Shown here piece after piece: positions 1 through 6,680 of a DNA stretch of 8,560 bases. Location of the stretch: NCBI GenBank assembly GCA_945952175.1, contig CAMFHW010000150.1, forward strand, positions 1 through 8,560, given 5' to 3'. The stretch comes from an uncultured Phenylobacterium sp. (GTDB lineage Bacteria > Pseudomonadota > Alphaproteobacteria > Caulobacterales > Caulobacteraceae). Made by a program: the position numbers and the translations under genes. The notes under the pieces were generated by a model. That model worked only from the letters and a program-made list of their open reading frames with translations. It was not told the DNA's origin and made no database searches. How positions within the stretch are numbered: the stretch's first letter is position 1; every line of letters starts with the position of its first letter.

Positions 1-5
1 GCCAT

Positions 6-632
6 ATGCCGAGCGCGATGACCCCGGCCGATCCGTCGGAGCCGGTGATCCATCCCGAGGCCCAGGTGCACGACAGCGTGCTGGGCGCCTGGACCCGCGT
101 GGGCGCGCGCACCAGCCTGTCCGAGGTGTCGATGGGGGCGTTCAGCTACATCGTGAACGACGCCTCGGCGACCTATAGCGACATCGGCAAGTTCTGCTCG
201 ATCGCCCGCGACGCGCGGATCAATCCGGGCAACCACCCGACCTGGAAGGCGGCGCAGCACCATTTCAGCTATCGCGCGGTCTCCTACGGCCTGTCGGACC
301 AGGACGACCAGGCGTTCTTCGAGTGGCGGCGGTCGCACCGGGTGGTGCTGGGCCACGACGTCTGGATCGGCCATGGCGCGACCGTGCTGCCGGGCGTGAC
401 GGTCGGCACGGGTTCGGTGGTCGGCGCGGGCGCGGTGGTCTCCAAGGACGTGCCGCCCTTCACCATCGTGGGCGGGGTGCCGTCGCATCCGATCCGCGAG
501 CGCTTCCCGCAGGCCGTGCGCGACGGACTTCTTGCGCTCGCCTGGTGGGACTGGCCCCATGAGCGTCTCGCCGAAGCGCTCGAGGATTTCCGCCGGCTCG
601 ATGCCCACGACTTCGTTGAAAAGCACAGCTGA
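6..632 (+). CDS. Hexapeptide-repeat (LbH) transferase associated with phosphonate metabolism
   Basis: The 208-residue product looks like the left-handed beta-helix acyltransferases of the xenobiotic/chloramphenicol acetyltransferase type, specifically the 'phosphonate metabolism transferase hexapeptide repeat' group found in C-P lyase clusters. Visible features are an N-terminal helix-coil segment (about 14-75), a GNHP motif at 75-78 whose His77 sits where this superfamily usually has its catalytic histidine, an inserted loop (about 79-112), then clear hexapeptide repeats (VVLGHDVWIGHGATVLPGV, 113-131, continuing to about 160) and a C-terminal helix. The substrate is unknown. N-acetylation of an aminoalkylphosphonate, as the unrelated GNAT enzyme PhnO does in Escherichia coli, is a guess from context. 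Its end overlaps phnN by about 32 nt, so the two are probably co-transcribed. The ATG at 6 lies only five bases inside the window and the frame is open to the window edge, so the true start could be upstream; ATG at 18 is another option. No promoter can be seen. Confidence 0.85.
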   Translation: MPSAMTPADPSEPVIHPEAQVHDSVLGAWTRVGARTSLSEVSMGAFSYIVNDASATYSDIGKFCSIARDARINPGNHPTWKAAQHHFSYRAVSYGLSDQDDQAFFEWRRSHRVVLGHDVWIGHGATVLPGVTVGTGSVVGAGAVVSKDVPPFTIVGGVPSHPIRERFPQAVRDGLLALAWWDWPHERLAEALEDFRRLDAHDFVEKHS

Positions 633-1176
633 GAGCGCCGGCCGGCTGGTGCTGGTCGTGGGTCCGTCGGGGGTCGGCAAAGACACCTTGCTCGACGGCG
701 CGCGCGCGGCGCTGGCCGGCGACGCCGGCGTGGTGTTCGCGCGGCGCGAGATCACCCGGCCCGCCGAGGCCGGCGGCGAAGATCATACGCCGGTCGAGAT
801 GGCGGCGTTCCAGGCCCGGGCGGCCGCCGGTGGCTATCTGCTGTCCTGGGAGGCGAACGGCCACGGCTACGGCCTGCCCCGCGCCTTGCAGATCGATCTT
901 GCCGCGGGCCGCACGGTTGTCGCCAACGCCTCACGCGCGGCTTTGGCCGAGGCCCGCACGCTCTTCCCGGGCATGCGGGTTGTGTCGATCACGGCGGCGC
1001 CGGAGACCGTCGCGGTCCGCCTGGCGGGGCGTGGCCGCGAGACCGCCGCGGAGATCGCCGCGCGCCTGGCGCGGGGCGGCGCCTACGCCGTCGAGGGACA
1101 GGACGTGGTGGTGGTCCGCAATGACGGGCCGGCGGCGGACGGGATCGCAGCGCTGACCGCGGCGATCCGGGGTTAG
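601..1176 (+). CDS. phnN: Ribose 1,5-bisphosphate phosphokinase PhnN
   Basis: PhnN phosphorylates ribose 1,5-bisphosphate with ATP to give PRPP, the last step of the C-P lyase pathway, in the cytoplasm. The protein is related to guanylate kinases: after a short leader comes a beta strand and a P-loop, GPSGVGKDT at residues 21-29 (Lys27 and Thr29 bind the nucleotide phosphates), followed by the FARREITRPAEAGGEDH segment typical of PhnN/GMP-kinase substrate regions and the SWEANGHGYGLP motif. The length of 191 residues matches the family (about 185). I chose ATG 601, which overlaps the upstream gene by 32 nt. In-frame ATGs at 532 and 562 would add an arginine/serine-rich leader with no family counterpart. 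The Shine-Dalgarno sequence before 601 is poor, so translation may depend on coupling to the upstream gene. It is on the opposite strand from the phnG-M operon and converges on it. Confidence 0.93.
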   Translation: MPTTSLKSTAESAGRLVLVVGPSGVGKDTLLDGARAALAGDAGVVFARREITRPAEAGGEDHTPVEMAAFQARAAAGGYLLSWEANGHGYGLPRALQIDLAAGRTVVANASRAALAEARTLFPGMRVVSITAAPETVAVRLAGRGRETAAEIAARLARGGAYAVEGQDVVVVRNDGPAADGIAALTAAIRG

Positions 1177-1265
1177 GCGAGGATCGCGCGATCGGGCCCA
1201 GCCCCTGCGCAGGCGACCCATACGCGTCGGAGGCCCCGGCAAGTCCCCGATCACGGAGATCATGG

Positions 1266-1288
1266 ATGGCCGGGACAAGCCCGGCCAT
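1266..1288. repeat. Palindromic dispersed repeat (alphaproteobacterial 'MAGLVPAIH' element)
   Basis: ATGGCCGGG (1266-1274), loop ACAAG, then CCCGGCCAT (1280-1288) form a perfect 9-bp stem with a 5-nt loop. Read on the minus strand the element encodes VMAGLVPAIH, a peptide string recurrent in spurious ORFs of many alphaproteobacterial genomes, which marks it as a dispersed intergenic repeat rather than a gene. Flanking sequence from about 1212, with a short GATC-acgga-GATC arrangement at 1249-1261, probably belongs to the same unit, but its edges cannot be fixed from one copy. It sits in the gap between convergent phnN and DUF1045 genes. Confidence 0.7.
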
Positions 1289-1309
1289 GACGCAGGGCTT
1301 AGTGAAGCC
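1266..1309. terminator. Possible bidirectional terminator of the convergent gap
   Basis: Two adjacent hairpins lie between the stops of phnN and the DUF1045 gene: the strong GC stem at 1266-1288, and a smaller one, GGCTT-AGTG-AAGCC, at 1296-1309. Both operons must stop near here, so these are the best terminator candidates. Neither is followed by a T-run on either strand, so they do not fit the classical intrinsic terminator model; the assignment rests mainly on position. Confidence 0.35.
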
Positions 1310-1320
1310 GCGTGATTGGC

Positions 1321-2022
1321 CTACGCCTCCGCCCGCGCCGGGAAGGCCAGGCGGGCGACGACGCGGAACGGCGCCTGGCGGTCGAGCTGGCGGAAGATGG
1401 CGACGCCGTCGAAGAGGTGCGGCCCCGTCTCCTCGGCGAAATGATCCTGCAGGGCGGCAAGCGCGCGGGCCCGCAGGGCCTTGTCCGGGATCGAGCCGGT
1501 CAGGGTCATGTGGAAGCGGAACTGGTCGAAGACGTAGGGGTAGCCCCAAGCGACCAGGCGCGCGTCCTGCTCCGGCGTCAGGCCGGCCTGGCGGCGGCGA
1601 ACGAGGTCGGCCTCAGACAGCGGGGCGCGGAAGGGCTCGAAGGTCTTCAGGCAGGCTTCGTGCAGGGCGGCCATCTCGCCCTCGCCCGACTGGAGCTGGA
1701 AGGCCAGGAAGCGGCCCAGGGCGTCAGGCGCGATCGTCGCCTCGAACGGGGTCAGGCGCGCGGCGAGATCGACCGCGGCCTGGACCAGCTCGGTCTCCCG
1801 GCGGCCGGCGGCCAGTTCGAAGGGGGCCTTAAGCGTGGCGTGGAAGCCGTAGCCGCGCGGGTCGGCCGTGAGACGGGCCAGGTTGACGCCTTCCAGGCCG
1901 GGCAGGTCAGGCTGGGCCAGGTCCTCGCCGGTGACGGCGTCGCGCCCGAGCCAAGCGCACGCCTTGGTCCAAAGCCGCGAGTCCGCGCGCGGGGCGTAGT
2001 AGATGGCGTAGCGCGTGGTCAT
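1321..2022 (-). CDS. DUF1045 phosphonate-operon protein, 2H phosphoesterase-like
   Basis: This 233-residue protein belongs to the DUF1045 family, which is found almost only in phosphonate operons. It shows two HxT motifs about 110 residues apart, HAT at 61-63 within GFHATLKAPF and HMT at 171-173 within FRFHMTLTG. This is the signature of the 2H phosphoesterase superfamily, in which the two histidines act on cyclic phosphates. As no phnP is seen, I infer it may open the ribose 1,2-cyclic phosphate 5-phosphate made by PhnJ, feeding ribose 1,5-bisphosphate to PhnN; this is not shown by sequence alone. I chose the ATG at 2022 because it forms a 4-nt ATGA overlap with the phnM stop and begins the conserved TRYAIYYAP strand. 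An upstream ATG at 2067 would add 15 unconserved residues inside phnM. It is the last gene of the minus-strand operon. Confidence 0.9.
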   Translation of the reverse strand: MTTRYAIYYAPRADSRLWTKACAWLGRDAVTGEDLAQPDLPGLEGVNLARLTADPRGYGFHATLKAPFELAAGRRETELVQAAVDLAARLTPFEATIAPDALGRFLAFQLQSGEGEMAALHEACLKTFEPFRAPLSEADLVRRRQAGLTPEQDARLVAWGYPYVFDQFRFHMTLTGSIPDKALRARALAALQDHFAEETGPHLFDGVAIFRQLDRQAPFRVVARLAFPARAEA

Positions 2023-3158
2023 GCGACCCGTAGGCCTTCGCGCCAAACTTCGCGGGCCACCGGCCAACCGTCGGACCGGCGGGCGACGCGGACCAGGTCG
2101 GCGCGCTGGCCGGGCGCGATCTCGCCGCGGTCGGCAAGGCCGACGCGACGCGCGGGCGTGGCGGCGACGGTGGCCAACGCCTTCTGGGCGGGCCAGCCGA
2201 ACTGGTCGATCAGCATGAAGGCCGAGCGTAGCATGGAGAGCGGCACGTAGTCGGAGGCCAGGATGTCGAGCATGTCCTCCTCGGCGCAGGCGCGGGCGGA
2301 CAGATTGCCCGAATGGGACGAGCCACGCACGAAGTTCGGGCCGCCCATGCAGATGGCCATGCGGTAGTCGCGCGCGGTGCGGGCGGCTTCGAGCGTGACC
2401 GGGAACTCGGCGATCACGCAGCCGTCGGCATGGGCCTCCAGCACATGATCGATGGTGGCGTCGTCGTGGGCGCAGAGCGGCACGCCGTATTCGCGGGCGA
2501 CGGCGACGACGCTGCGGCGATTGTCGACCACGACGTCGGGATCGCGGCGCTCATGGCGCTCGGCGAGGAGCTCCTGGACCTCGGCCTCGCTGCGGCCGCC
2601 GGCGACCAGGCGTTCGCGAAGGCCCGCGACATTGGTGTTCTGACGCTGGCCGGGCGAGTGGTCCATGACCGACAGCAAGCGCAGGCGCGGATGGTCGGCG
2701 TGGGGCTCCAGGAGGCTGAGCAACTCGGGATTGGTCACCTCGCAGCGCAGATGCAGCAGGTGGTCGGCGCGCAGGGCGCCGTCGGCCCTGGCCTGGTCGA
2801 CCGCGCCGATCATCGGACCTAGCGAAGCCTTGCGGTCGAGGCCGTCCTTCGTGCCGTGCAGGCTCAGGCTGTCGAGCACGGTGGTGATGCCGGCCGAGGC
2901 GCACTGGCCGTCATGAGCGAGCGCGGCGCCATAGGCGTCCCACAGGGCGCCGGGCCGGGGCTGGTAGTGGCGCTCCAGATTGTCGGTGTGGATGTCGACC
3001 AGGCCCGGGATCAGCCAGTCCGCGCCCCAGTCCTGAGCCTGAGCAGAGGGCGCGCTCCGGGTTTCGACGGCGCGGATCGCGCCGCCGTCCAGCACCGCCT
3101 CGCCACGCAGGACGCCGTCCGGGGTGACGAGGTTCTGGGAATAGATCCGGGCTTCCAT
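2019..3158 (-). CDS. phnM: Alpha-D-ribose 1-methylphosphonate 5-triphosphate diphosphatase PhnM
   Basis: PhnM removes pyrophosphate from ribose 1-phosphonate 5-triphosphate, giving the 5-phosphate substrate of PhnJ. The 379-residue product has the amidohydrolase layout: a small N-terminal beta domain (about 1-50), then a TIM-barrel beginning with the metal-binding segment GLVDIHTDNLERH (52-64; His57 and Asp59 are the expected ligands), later AHDDAT and MGGPNFVRGSSHSGN motifs typical of PhnM, a SDYVP segment holding the conserved aspartate, and a C-terminal beta strand region (GEIAPGQRADLV). Length and motifs are those of the family, with no sign of damage. The start ATG lies 1 nt after the phnL stop, and the stop overlaps the next gene's ATG, so translation is probably coupled on both sides. 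Confidence 0.96.
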   Translation of the reverse strand: MEARIYSQNLVTPDGVLRGEAVLDGGAIRAVETRSAPSAQAQDWGADWLIPGLVDIHTDNLERHYQPRPGALWDAYGAALAHDGQCASAGITTVLDSLSLHGTKDGLDRKASLGPMIGAVDQARADGALRADHLLHLRCEVTNPELLSLLEPHADHPRLRLLSVMDHSPGQRQNTNVAGLRERLVAGGRSEAEVQELLAERHERRDPDVVVDNRRSVVAVAREYGVPLCAHDDATIDHVLEAHADGCVIAEFPVTLEAARTARDYRMAICMGGPNFVRGSSHSGNLSARACAEEDMLDILASDYVPLSMLRSAFMLIDQFGWPAQKALATVAATPARRVGLADRGEIAPGQRADLVRVARRSDGWPVAREVWREGLRVA

Positions 3159-3159
3159 G

Positions 3160-3864
3160 TCAGGCCGCCGCCTTGAACTGGGCGACTGGGAACAGTCGCG
3201 TGGCCACCGCGTCGCGGACGTCGTGGTCGTGGAAGATGCCGATCATCGCCGCCCCCTGCCCCAGGGCCTGGCGGATCAGGTCGACGACGATGGCGCGGTT
3301 GTCGGCGTCCAGCGAGGCGGTCGGCTCGTCCAGCAGCATGACCGGATAGTTGCGGATGAAGCTGCGGGCGATGTTCACCCGCTGCTGCTCGCCGCCGGAG
3401 AAGGTGGCGGGGGGCAGCTCCCAGTGGGCGCGCGGCAGGCGCAGCGCATCCAGCAGGGTCTCGGCGCGCTCGCGGGCCGCCTCGGGCTCGACGCCGTTCT
3501 CCAGCAGCGGCTCCATGACCAGCTGCAGGGTCGAGACCCGCGGGATCACGCGCAGGAACTGGCTGACATAGCCGAGCGTGCGGCGGCGCACGTCGATCAC
3601 CTGGTGCGGCAGGGCCTGGGTGATGTCGACATAGGCGCCGTCGTGCAAGACGCGGACGGCGCCCGAGGTTGGCAGATAGTTGCCGTAGATGGCGCGCATC
3701 AGGGTCGACTTGCCGACGCCGGACTCGCCGGCGAGGACGACGCACTCGCCGGCCCCGACCTCCAGCCGCAGCTTGTGGAACACCGGGATGGCCGCCCGGT
3801 CGGCGTTGTGCAGGACGAAGGTCTTGGCGAGATCCTCGACCACGATGAGGGGTTGGTGGCTCAT
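3160..3864 (-). CDS. phnL: C-P lyase ABC-type ATPase subunit PhnL
   Basis: PhnL is an ABC-family ATP-binding protein that is not part of a transporter. It is needed for C-P lyase activity, works with PhnG, H and I, and binds the core complex together with PhnK. The 234-residue sequence contains Walker A GESGVGKST (46-54), a Q-loop around YVSQFLRVIPRVS (99-111), the ABC signature FSGGEQQR (155-162), Walker B VMLLDEP (175-181, with Asp179 and the catalytic Glu180) and the H-loop histidine at 212. All key ATPase residues are present. No membrane segments are seen, in line with a soluble role. It follows phnK by 8 nt and precedes phnM by 1 nt. Confidence 0.95.
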   Translation of the reverse strand: MSHQPLIVVEDLAKTFVLHNADRAAIPVFHKLRLEVGAGECVVLAGESGVGKSTLMRAIYGNYLPTSGAVRVLHDGAYVDITQALPHQVIDVRRRTLGYVSQFLRVIPRVSTLQLVMEPLLENGVEPEAARERAETLLDALRLPRAHWELPPATFSGGEQQRVNIARSFIRNYPVMLLDEPTASLDADNRAIVVDLIRQALGQGAAMIGIFHDHDVRDAVATRLFPVAQFKAAA

Positions 3865-3872
3865 GGCGGGAC

Positions 3873-4670
3873 CTAGATCTGCAGGACGGACGAGACGAGG
3901 AGTTGCGAATAGGGATGCTGGGGATCGTCCAGCACCTGGTCGGTGAGGCCGGTCTCGACGACCAGGCCGCCCTTCATGACCATCAGCCGGTCGGCCATCA
4001 GACGGGCGACGGCCATGTCGTGGGTGACGATGATCACCGCCAGGTCGAGGTCGCGGACCAGCTCGCGCAGCAGGTCGAGCAGGCGCGCCTGGACCGAGAC
4101 GTCGAGGCCGCCGGTCGGCTCGTCCATGAACACCAGGCGCGGGCCGTGGATCAGGTTGCGGGCGACCTGGATGCGCTGCTGCATGCCGCCGGAGAATTGG
4201 CGCGGCTTGTGGTCGATGCGACGGGTGTCGAGCTCGACGCGCTCCAGCCAGTCGATGGTGGCCTGGCGCATCTTGCCATAGTGGCGGCCACCCAGGTTCA
4301 TCAGCGGCTCGGCGACATTGGCGCCGCCCGAGGCGCGCATGCGCAGGCCGTCACGCGGGTTCTGGTGCACGAAGCCCCATTCCTCGCGCTGCATCCGACG
4401 CCGGTCGGGCTCATTGAGCGAATAGATGTCGGCGAGGCCGAAACGGGCGGTGTCGAACTCCACCGAACCCGAGCTCGGCGGCAGGCGGCCGGAGATGCAG
4501 TTCAGCAAGGTGGTCTTGCCCGAACCGCTCTCGCCGACGATGCCGAGGACCTCGCCGGGGCGCAGTTCGAAGGCGACGTCGCGGCAGCCGATGATCTGGC
4601 CGTACCACTTGGTGAGGCCCGACACCCGCAGCAGCGGGGCGGCCTGGATGGCCTGGGGCATGGCGTTCAC
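3873..4670 (-). CDS. phnK: C-P lyase ABC-type ATPase subunit PhnK
   Basis: PhnK is the ABC ATPase that docks on the PhnGHIJ core complex near PhnJ. Numbered from the GTG start, the 265-residue product has Walker A GESGSGKTT (46-54), a HQNPRDGLR Q-loop region (101-109) characteristic of PhnK, the signature FSGGMQQR (158-165), Walker B LVFMDEP (178-184) with Glu183, and a VTHD H-loop, ending in the conserved HPYSQLLVSSVLQ tail. It resembles dipeptide-transporter ATPases, but its neighbours and no membrane permease make the C-P lyase role clear. I prefer GTG at 4670: its GTGA overlaps the phnJ stop by 4 nt and a GGAG lies 8 nt upstream. ATG at 4661 (262 residues) is the alternative but is 17 nt from that GGAG. 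Confidence 0.94.
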   Translation of the reverse strand: MNAMPQAIQAAPLLRVSGLTKWYGQIIGCRDVAFELRPGEVLGIVGESGSGKTTLLNCISGRLPPSSGSVEFDTARFGLADIYSLNEPDRRRMQREEWGFVHQNPRDGLRMRASGGANVAEPLMNLGGRHYGKMRQATIDWLERVELDTRRIDHKPRQFSGGMQQRIQVARNLIHGPRLVFMDEPTGGLDVSVQARLLDLLRELVRDLDLAVIIVTHDMAVARLMADRLMVMKGGLVVETGLTDQVLDDPQHPYSQLLVSSVLQI

Positions 4671-5578
4671 TGGGCCGGCTCCGTCTCGGGGGTTGCAAGC
4701 TGGTGGCCGGCCATCGGACCGGCATGGCCGGCGGCGCGGCGCTCGGCGCAGTAGTGGCTGTCGGAGCAGACGAACATCCGCTGGCCGGCGTCGTCGAGCA
4801 CGACCTCGTCGAGATAGGAATCCCCCGCCCCGCACAGGGCGCAGGCGTCGTCCCAGGTCTGGGTCTCGAAGGGATGGTCCTCGAAGTCGAGGCTGCGCAC
4901 GCGGGTGTTCGGCGGCACGGCGTAGATCCGCTTCTCGCGGCCGGCGCCGAACAGCAGGATCGCGTCGTTGTCGTCCAGCTTGGGGTTGTCGAACTTCGGG
5001 ATCGGCGACGGGTTCATCAGGTAGCGCTCGTCGATCATCGTGGGATAGCCGACGGTCGAGGCGATCCGACCGTAGGTGGCCACGCTCTCGTAGAGCGAGA
5101 CGTATTGCAGGCCGTATTCCTCATAGGCGTGCATGGCGCGGGTCTCGGTCTCGCGCGGCTCCAGACCCCGGAGCGGTTCGGGCTGGGGCACCTGGAAGAC
5201 CAGGACCTGGCCGGCCTTGAGCGGCTTTTCCGGGATCCGGTGGCGGGTCTGGATGATGGTCGCCTCGCCGGTGTCCTCGGTCACCGCCACGTCGGCGACC
5301 TGGGCGAAGAAGCGCCGGATCGAGACCGCGTTGGTGGTGTCGTCGGCGCCCTGGTCGATGCACTTGTAGACATCGTCGGGGCCGATCAGGGCGGCGGTGA
5401 GCTGGATGCCGCCGGTGCCCCAGCCATAGGGGACCGGCATCTCGCGCGAACCGAACGGGACCTGATAGCCGGGTATGGCGAGGGCCTTCAGGATCGCGCG
5501 GCGGATCATCCGCTTCGTCTGCTCGTCGAGATAGGCGTAGTTGTAGTAGCGCTCGGGGGCGTTGGATCCGGCGTTCAT
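4667..5578 (-). CDS. phnJ: Alpha-D-ribose 1-methylphosphonate 5-phosphate C-P lyase PhnJ
   Basis: PhnJ is the radical-SAM enzyme that cleaves the carbon-phosphorus bond, releasing an alkane and ribose 1,2-cyclic phosphate 5-phosphate. The 303-residue protein keeps all hallmark residues: Cys246, Cys249 and Cys271 in the family's unusual CxxC-x21-C arrangement for the 4Fe-4S cluster, Cys277 five residues further (the proposed thiyl radical site, Cys272 in Escherichia coli) and Gly37 in AIPGYQ (the Gly32 glycyl radical site). The N-terminal YLDEQTKRMIRRAILKA and FGAGREKRIYAVPP segments are nearly invariant in PhnJ. It has a tail of about 26 residues after Cys277, longer than in Escherichia coli and unconserved. 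The start ATG (5578) overlaps the phnI stop by 4 nt. Confidence 0.97.
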   Translation of the reverse strand: MNAGSNAPERYYNYAYLDEQTKRMIRRAILKALAIPGYQVPFGSREMPVPYGWGTGGIQLTAALIGPDDVYKCIDQGADDTTNAVSIRRFFAQVADVAVTEDTGEATIIQTRHRIPEKPLKAGQVLVFQVPQPEPLRGLEPRETETRAMHAYEEYGLQYVSLYESVATYGRIASTVGYPTMIDERYLMNPSPIPKFDNPKLDDNDAILLFGAGREKRIYAVPPNTRVRSLDFEDHPFETQTWDDACALCGAGDSYLDEVVLDDAGQRMFVCSDSHYCAERRAAGHAGPMAGHQLATPETEPAQ

Positions 5579-6678
5579 TCCGCGGCCTCCTTCAGGGCGG
5601 CCTCGCGGGCGAACCATTCGCGGCGCAGGCGGCGGATCAGCTGCAGGTCGGCCTGGAAGTCGACATAGTGCGGCAGCTTCAGGTGCTGGACGAAGCCCGA
5701 GGCCTCGACGTTGTCGGAGTGGTAGAGGACGAATTCCTGGTCCTGGACCGGGGCGGCGGTCTCGATCTCCTCGGCGTCGCGCAGGGCGCGGTCGACGATG
5801 GCCATGGACATGGCCTTGCGCTCGCAGTGGCCGAAGGTGACGCCGTAGCCACGGGCGAACTGCGGCGGACGCTCCAGGCCCGCGGCGCCGGTGGAGATCA
5901 TGTGGCACTCGGTCAGGGTCAGGTCGCCGATCTCGATCGGGAAGCCGAGTTCGTCGGGGGTGAACTCGACGGCCACCTCGCCCAGGCGGATCTCGGCGCA
6001 GAGCGGGTGGGTGTTGCCCCAGCCCCGTTGCGAGGAATAGGCCAGGCTCAGCAGGAAGCCTTCGTCGCCGCGGGCGAGCGCCTGGAGCCGCTGGTCGCGG
6101 CCGGCCGGGAAGCTCATCGGCTCGCGGGTGAGGTCGAAGGGCTCGGACGCCTCGGCGCTCGGCGCGTCGGTCTCCAGCAGGTTCTCCTGGTCGAACACGC
6201 TGGCCACGGTGGCCATCGGATAGGCCTGGGGCTCCTCGGCCTCGAGGGCGGCGGCCGGCGCCTCGCCATTGGCGGCCAGGGTGAAGTCCAGCAGGCGGTG
6301 AGTGTAGTCGAAGGTCGGGCCGAGCACCTGGCCACCCGGAATGTCCTTGAAGGCGGCGGAGATGCGCCGGCGGACGGCCATGTTCGCGGTCTCGACCGGC
6401 AGGGAGGCGCCGAACCGCGGCAGGGTCGTGCGATAGGCGCGCATCAGGAAGATGGCTTCCGGCAGGTCGCCGCGCGACTGCTTCACCGCCAGGGCCGCGA
6501 GGTCGCGGTCGTAGCAGGAGCCCTCGCTCATCACCCGGTCGACGGCGAGCGAGAGCTGCTCGCGGACCTGGTCGACCTGGATTTCGGGCACAGCTTGGTC
6601 GCCGCGCCGGTCCTCGGCCAGCCAGCGATGGGCGTTGCTGATGGCGGCCTCGCCGCCCTTGACCGCCACATAGGCCAT
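5575..6678 (-). CDS. phnI: C-P lyase core subunit PhnI (nucleosidase/transferase)
   Basis: PhnI is the catalytic core subunit for the first step, replacing the adenine of ATP with the phosphonate to form ribose 1-phosphonate 5-triphosphate; it needs PhnG and PhnH (and PhnL). Alone it acts as a purine nucleosidase. The 367-residue product starts with the diagnostic YVAVKGGEAAI, contains VKQSRGDLPEAIFLMRAYRTTL (about 66-87), the KDIPGGQVLGPTFDYTHR segment, LARGDEGFLLSLAYSSQRGWG, and ends with FVQHLKLPHYVDFQADL. Length is close to the 354 of Escherichia coli. The region around 141-175 is Ala/Glu-rich and poorly conserved. Start ATG 6678 has GAAGGGAA at 6685-6692 about 7 nt upstream and lies 2 nt after the phnH stop. 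Confidence 0.96.
   Translation of the reverse strand: MAYVAVKGGEAAISNAHRWLAEDRRGDQAVPEIQVDQVREQLSLAVDRVMSEGSCYDRDLAALAVKQSRGDLPEAIFLMRAYRTTLPRFGASLPVETANMAVRRRISAAFKDIPGGQVLGPTFDYTHRLLDFTLAANGEAPAAALEAEEPQAYPMATVASVFDQENLLETDAPSAEASEPFDLTREPMSFPAGRDQRLQALARGDEGFLLSLAYSSQRGWGNTHPLCAEIRLGEVAVEFTPDELGFPIEIGDLTLTECHMISTGAAGLERPPQFARGYGVTFGHCERKAMSMAIVDRALRDAEEIETAAPVQDQEFVLYHSDNVEASGFVQHLKLPHYVDFQADLQLIRRLRREWFAREAALKEAAE
5586..5592 (-). promoter_or_regulatory. Strong Shine-Dalgarno for phnJ
   Basis: On the minus strand AAGGAGG lies 7 nt before the phnJ ATG at 5578, inside the last codons of phnI. It is the strongest Shine-Dalgarno match I noticed among the starts checked in this operon. It decides the phnJ start and could raise initiation of the catalytic subunit relative to its neighbours. 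Confidence 0.75.
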
Positions 6679-6680
6679 GG

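Noticed and set aside
532..600. Longer phnN N-terminus from ATG 532 or 562
   Set aside because: The extra residues are translated from within the upstream gene in another frame, are not part of the family, and would exceed the usual PhnN length.
989..1549. 186-codon minus-strand frame spanning the convergent gap
   Set aside because: It runs through the palindromic repeat (VMAGLVPAIH) and the antisense of phnN; proline/arginine-rich without domains, a typical spurious call.
1312..2250. 312-codon plus-strand open frame opposite DUF1045/phnM
   Set aside because: Antisense shadow of two genes with clear family motifs; its composition is low-complexity and no family is recognised.
3157..4754. 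Long plus-strand open frames opposite phnL and phnK
   Set aside because: They mirror the ABC ATPase reading frames in reverse and show no motif of their own.
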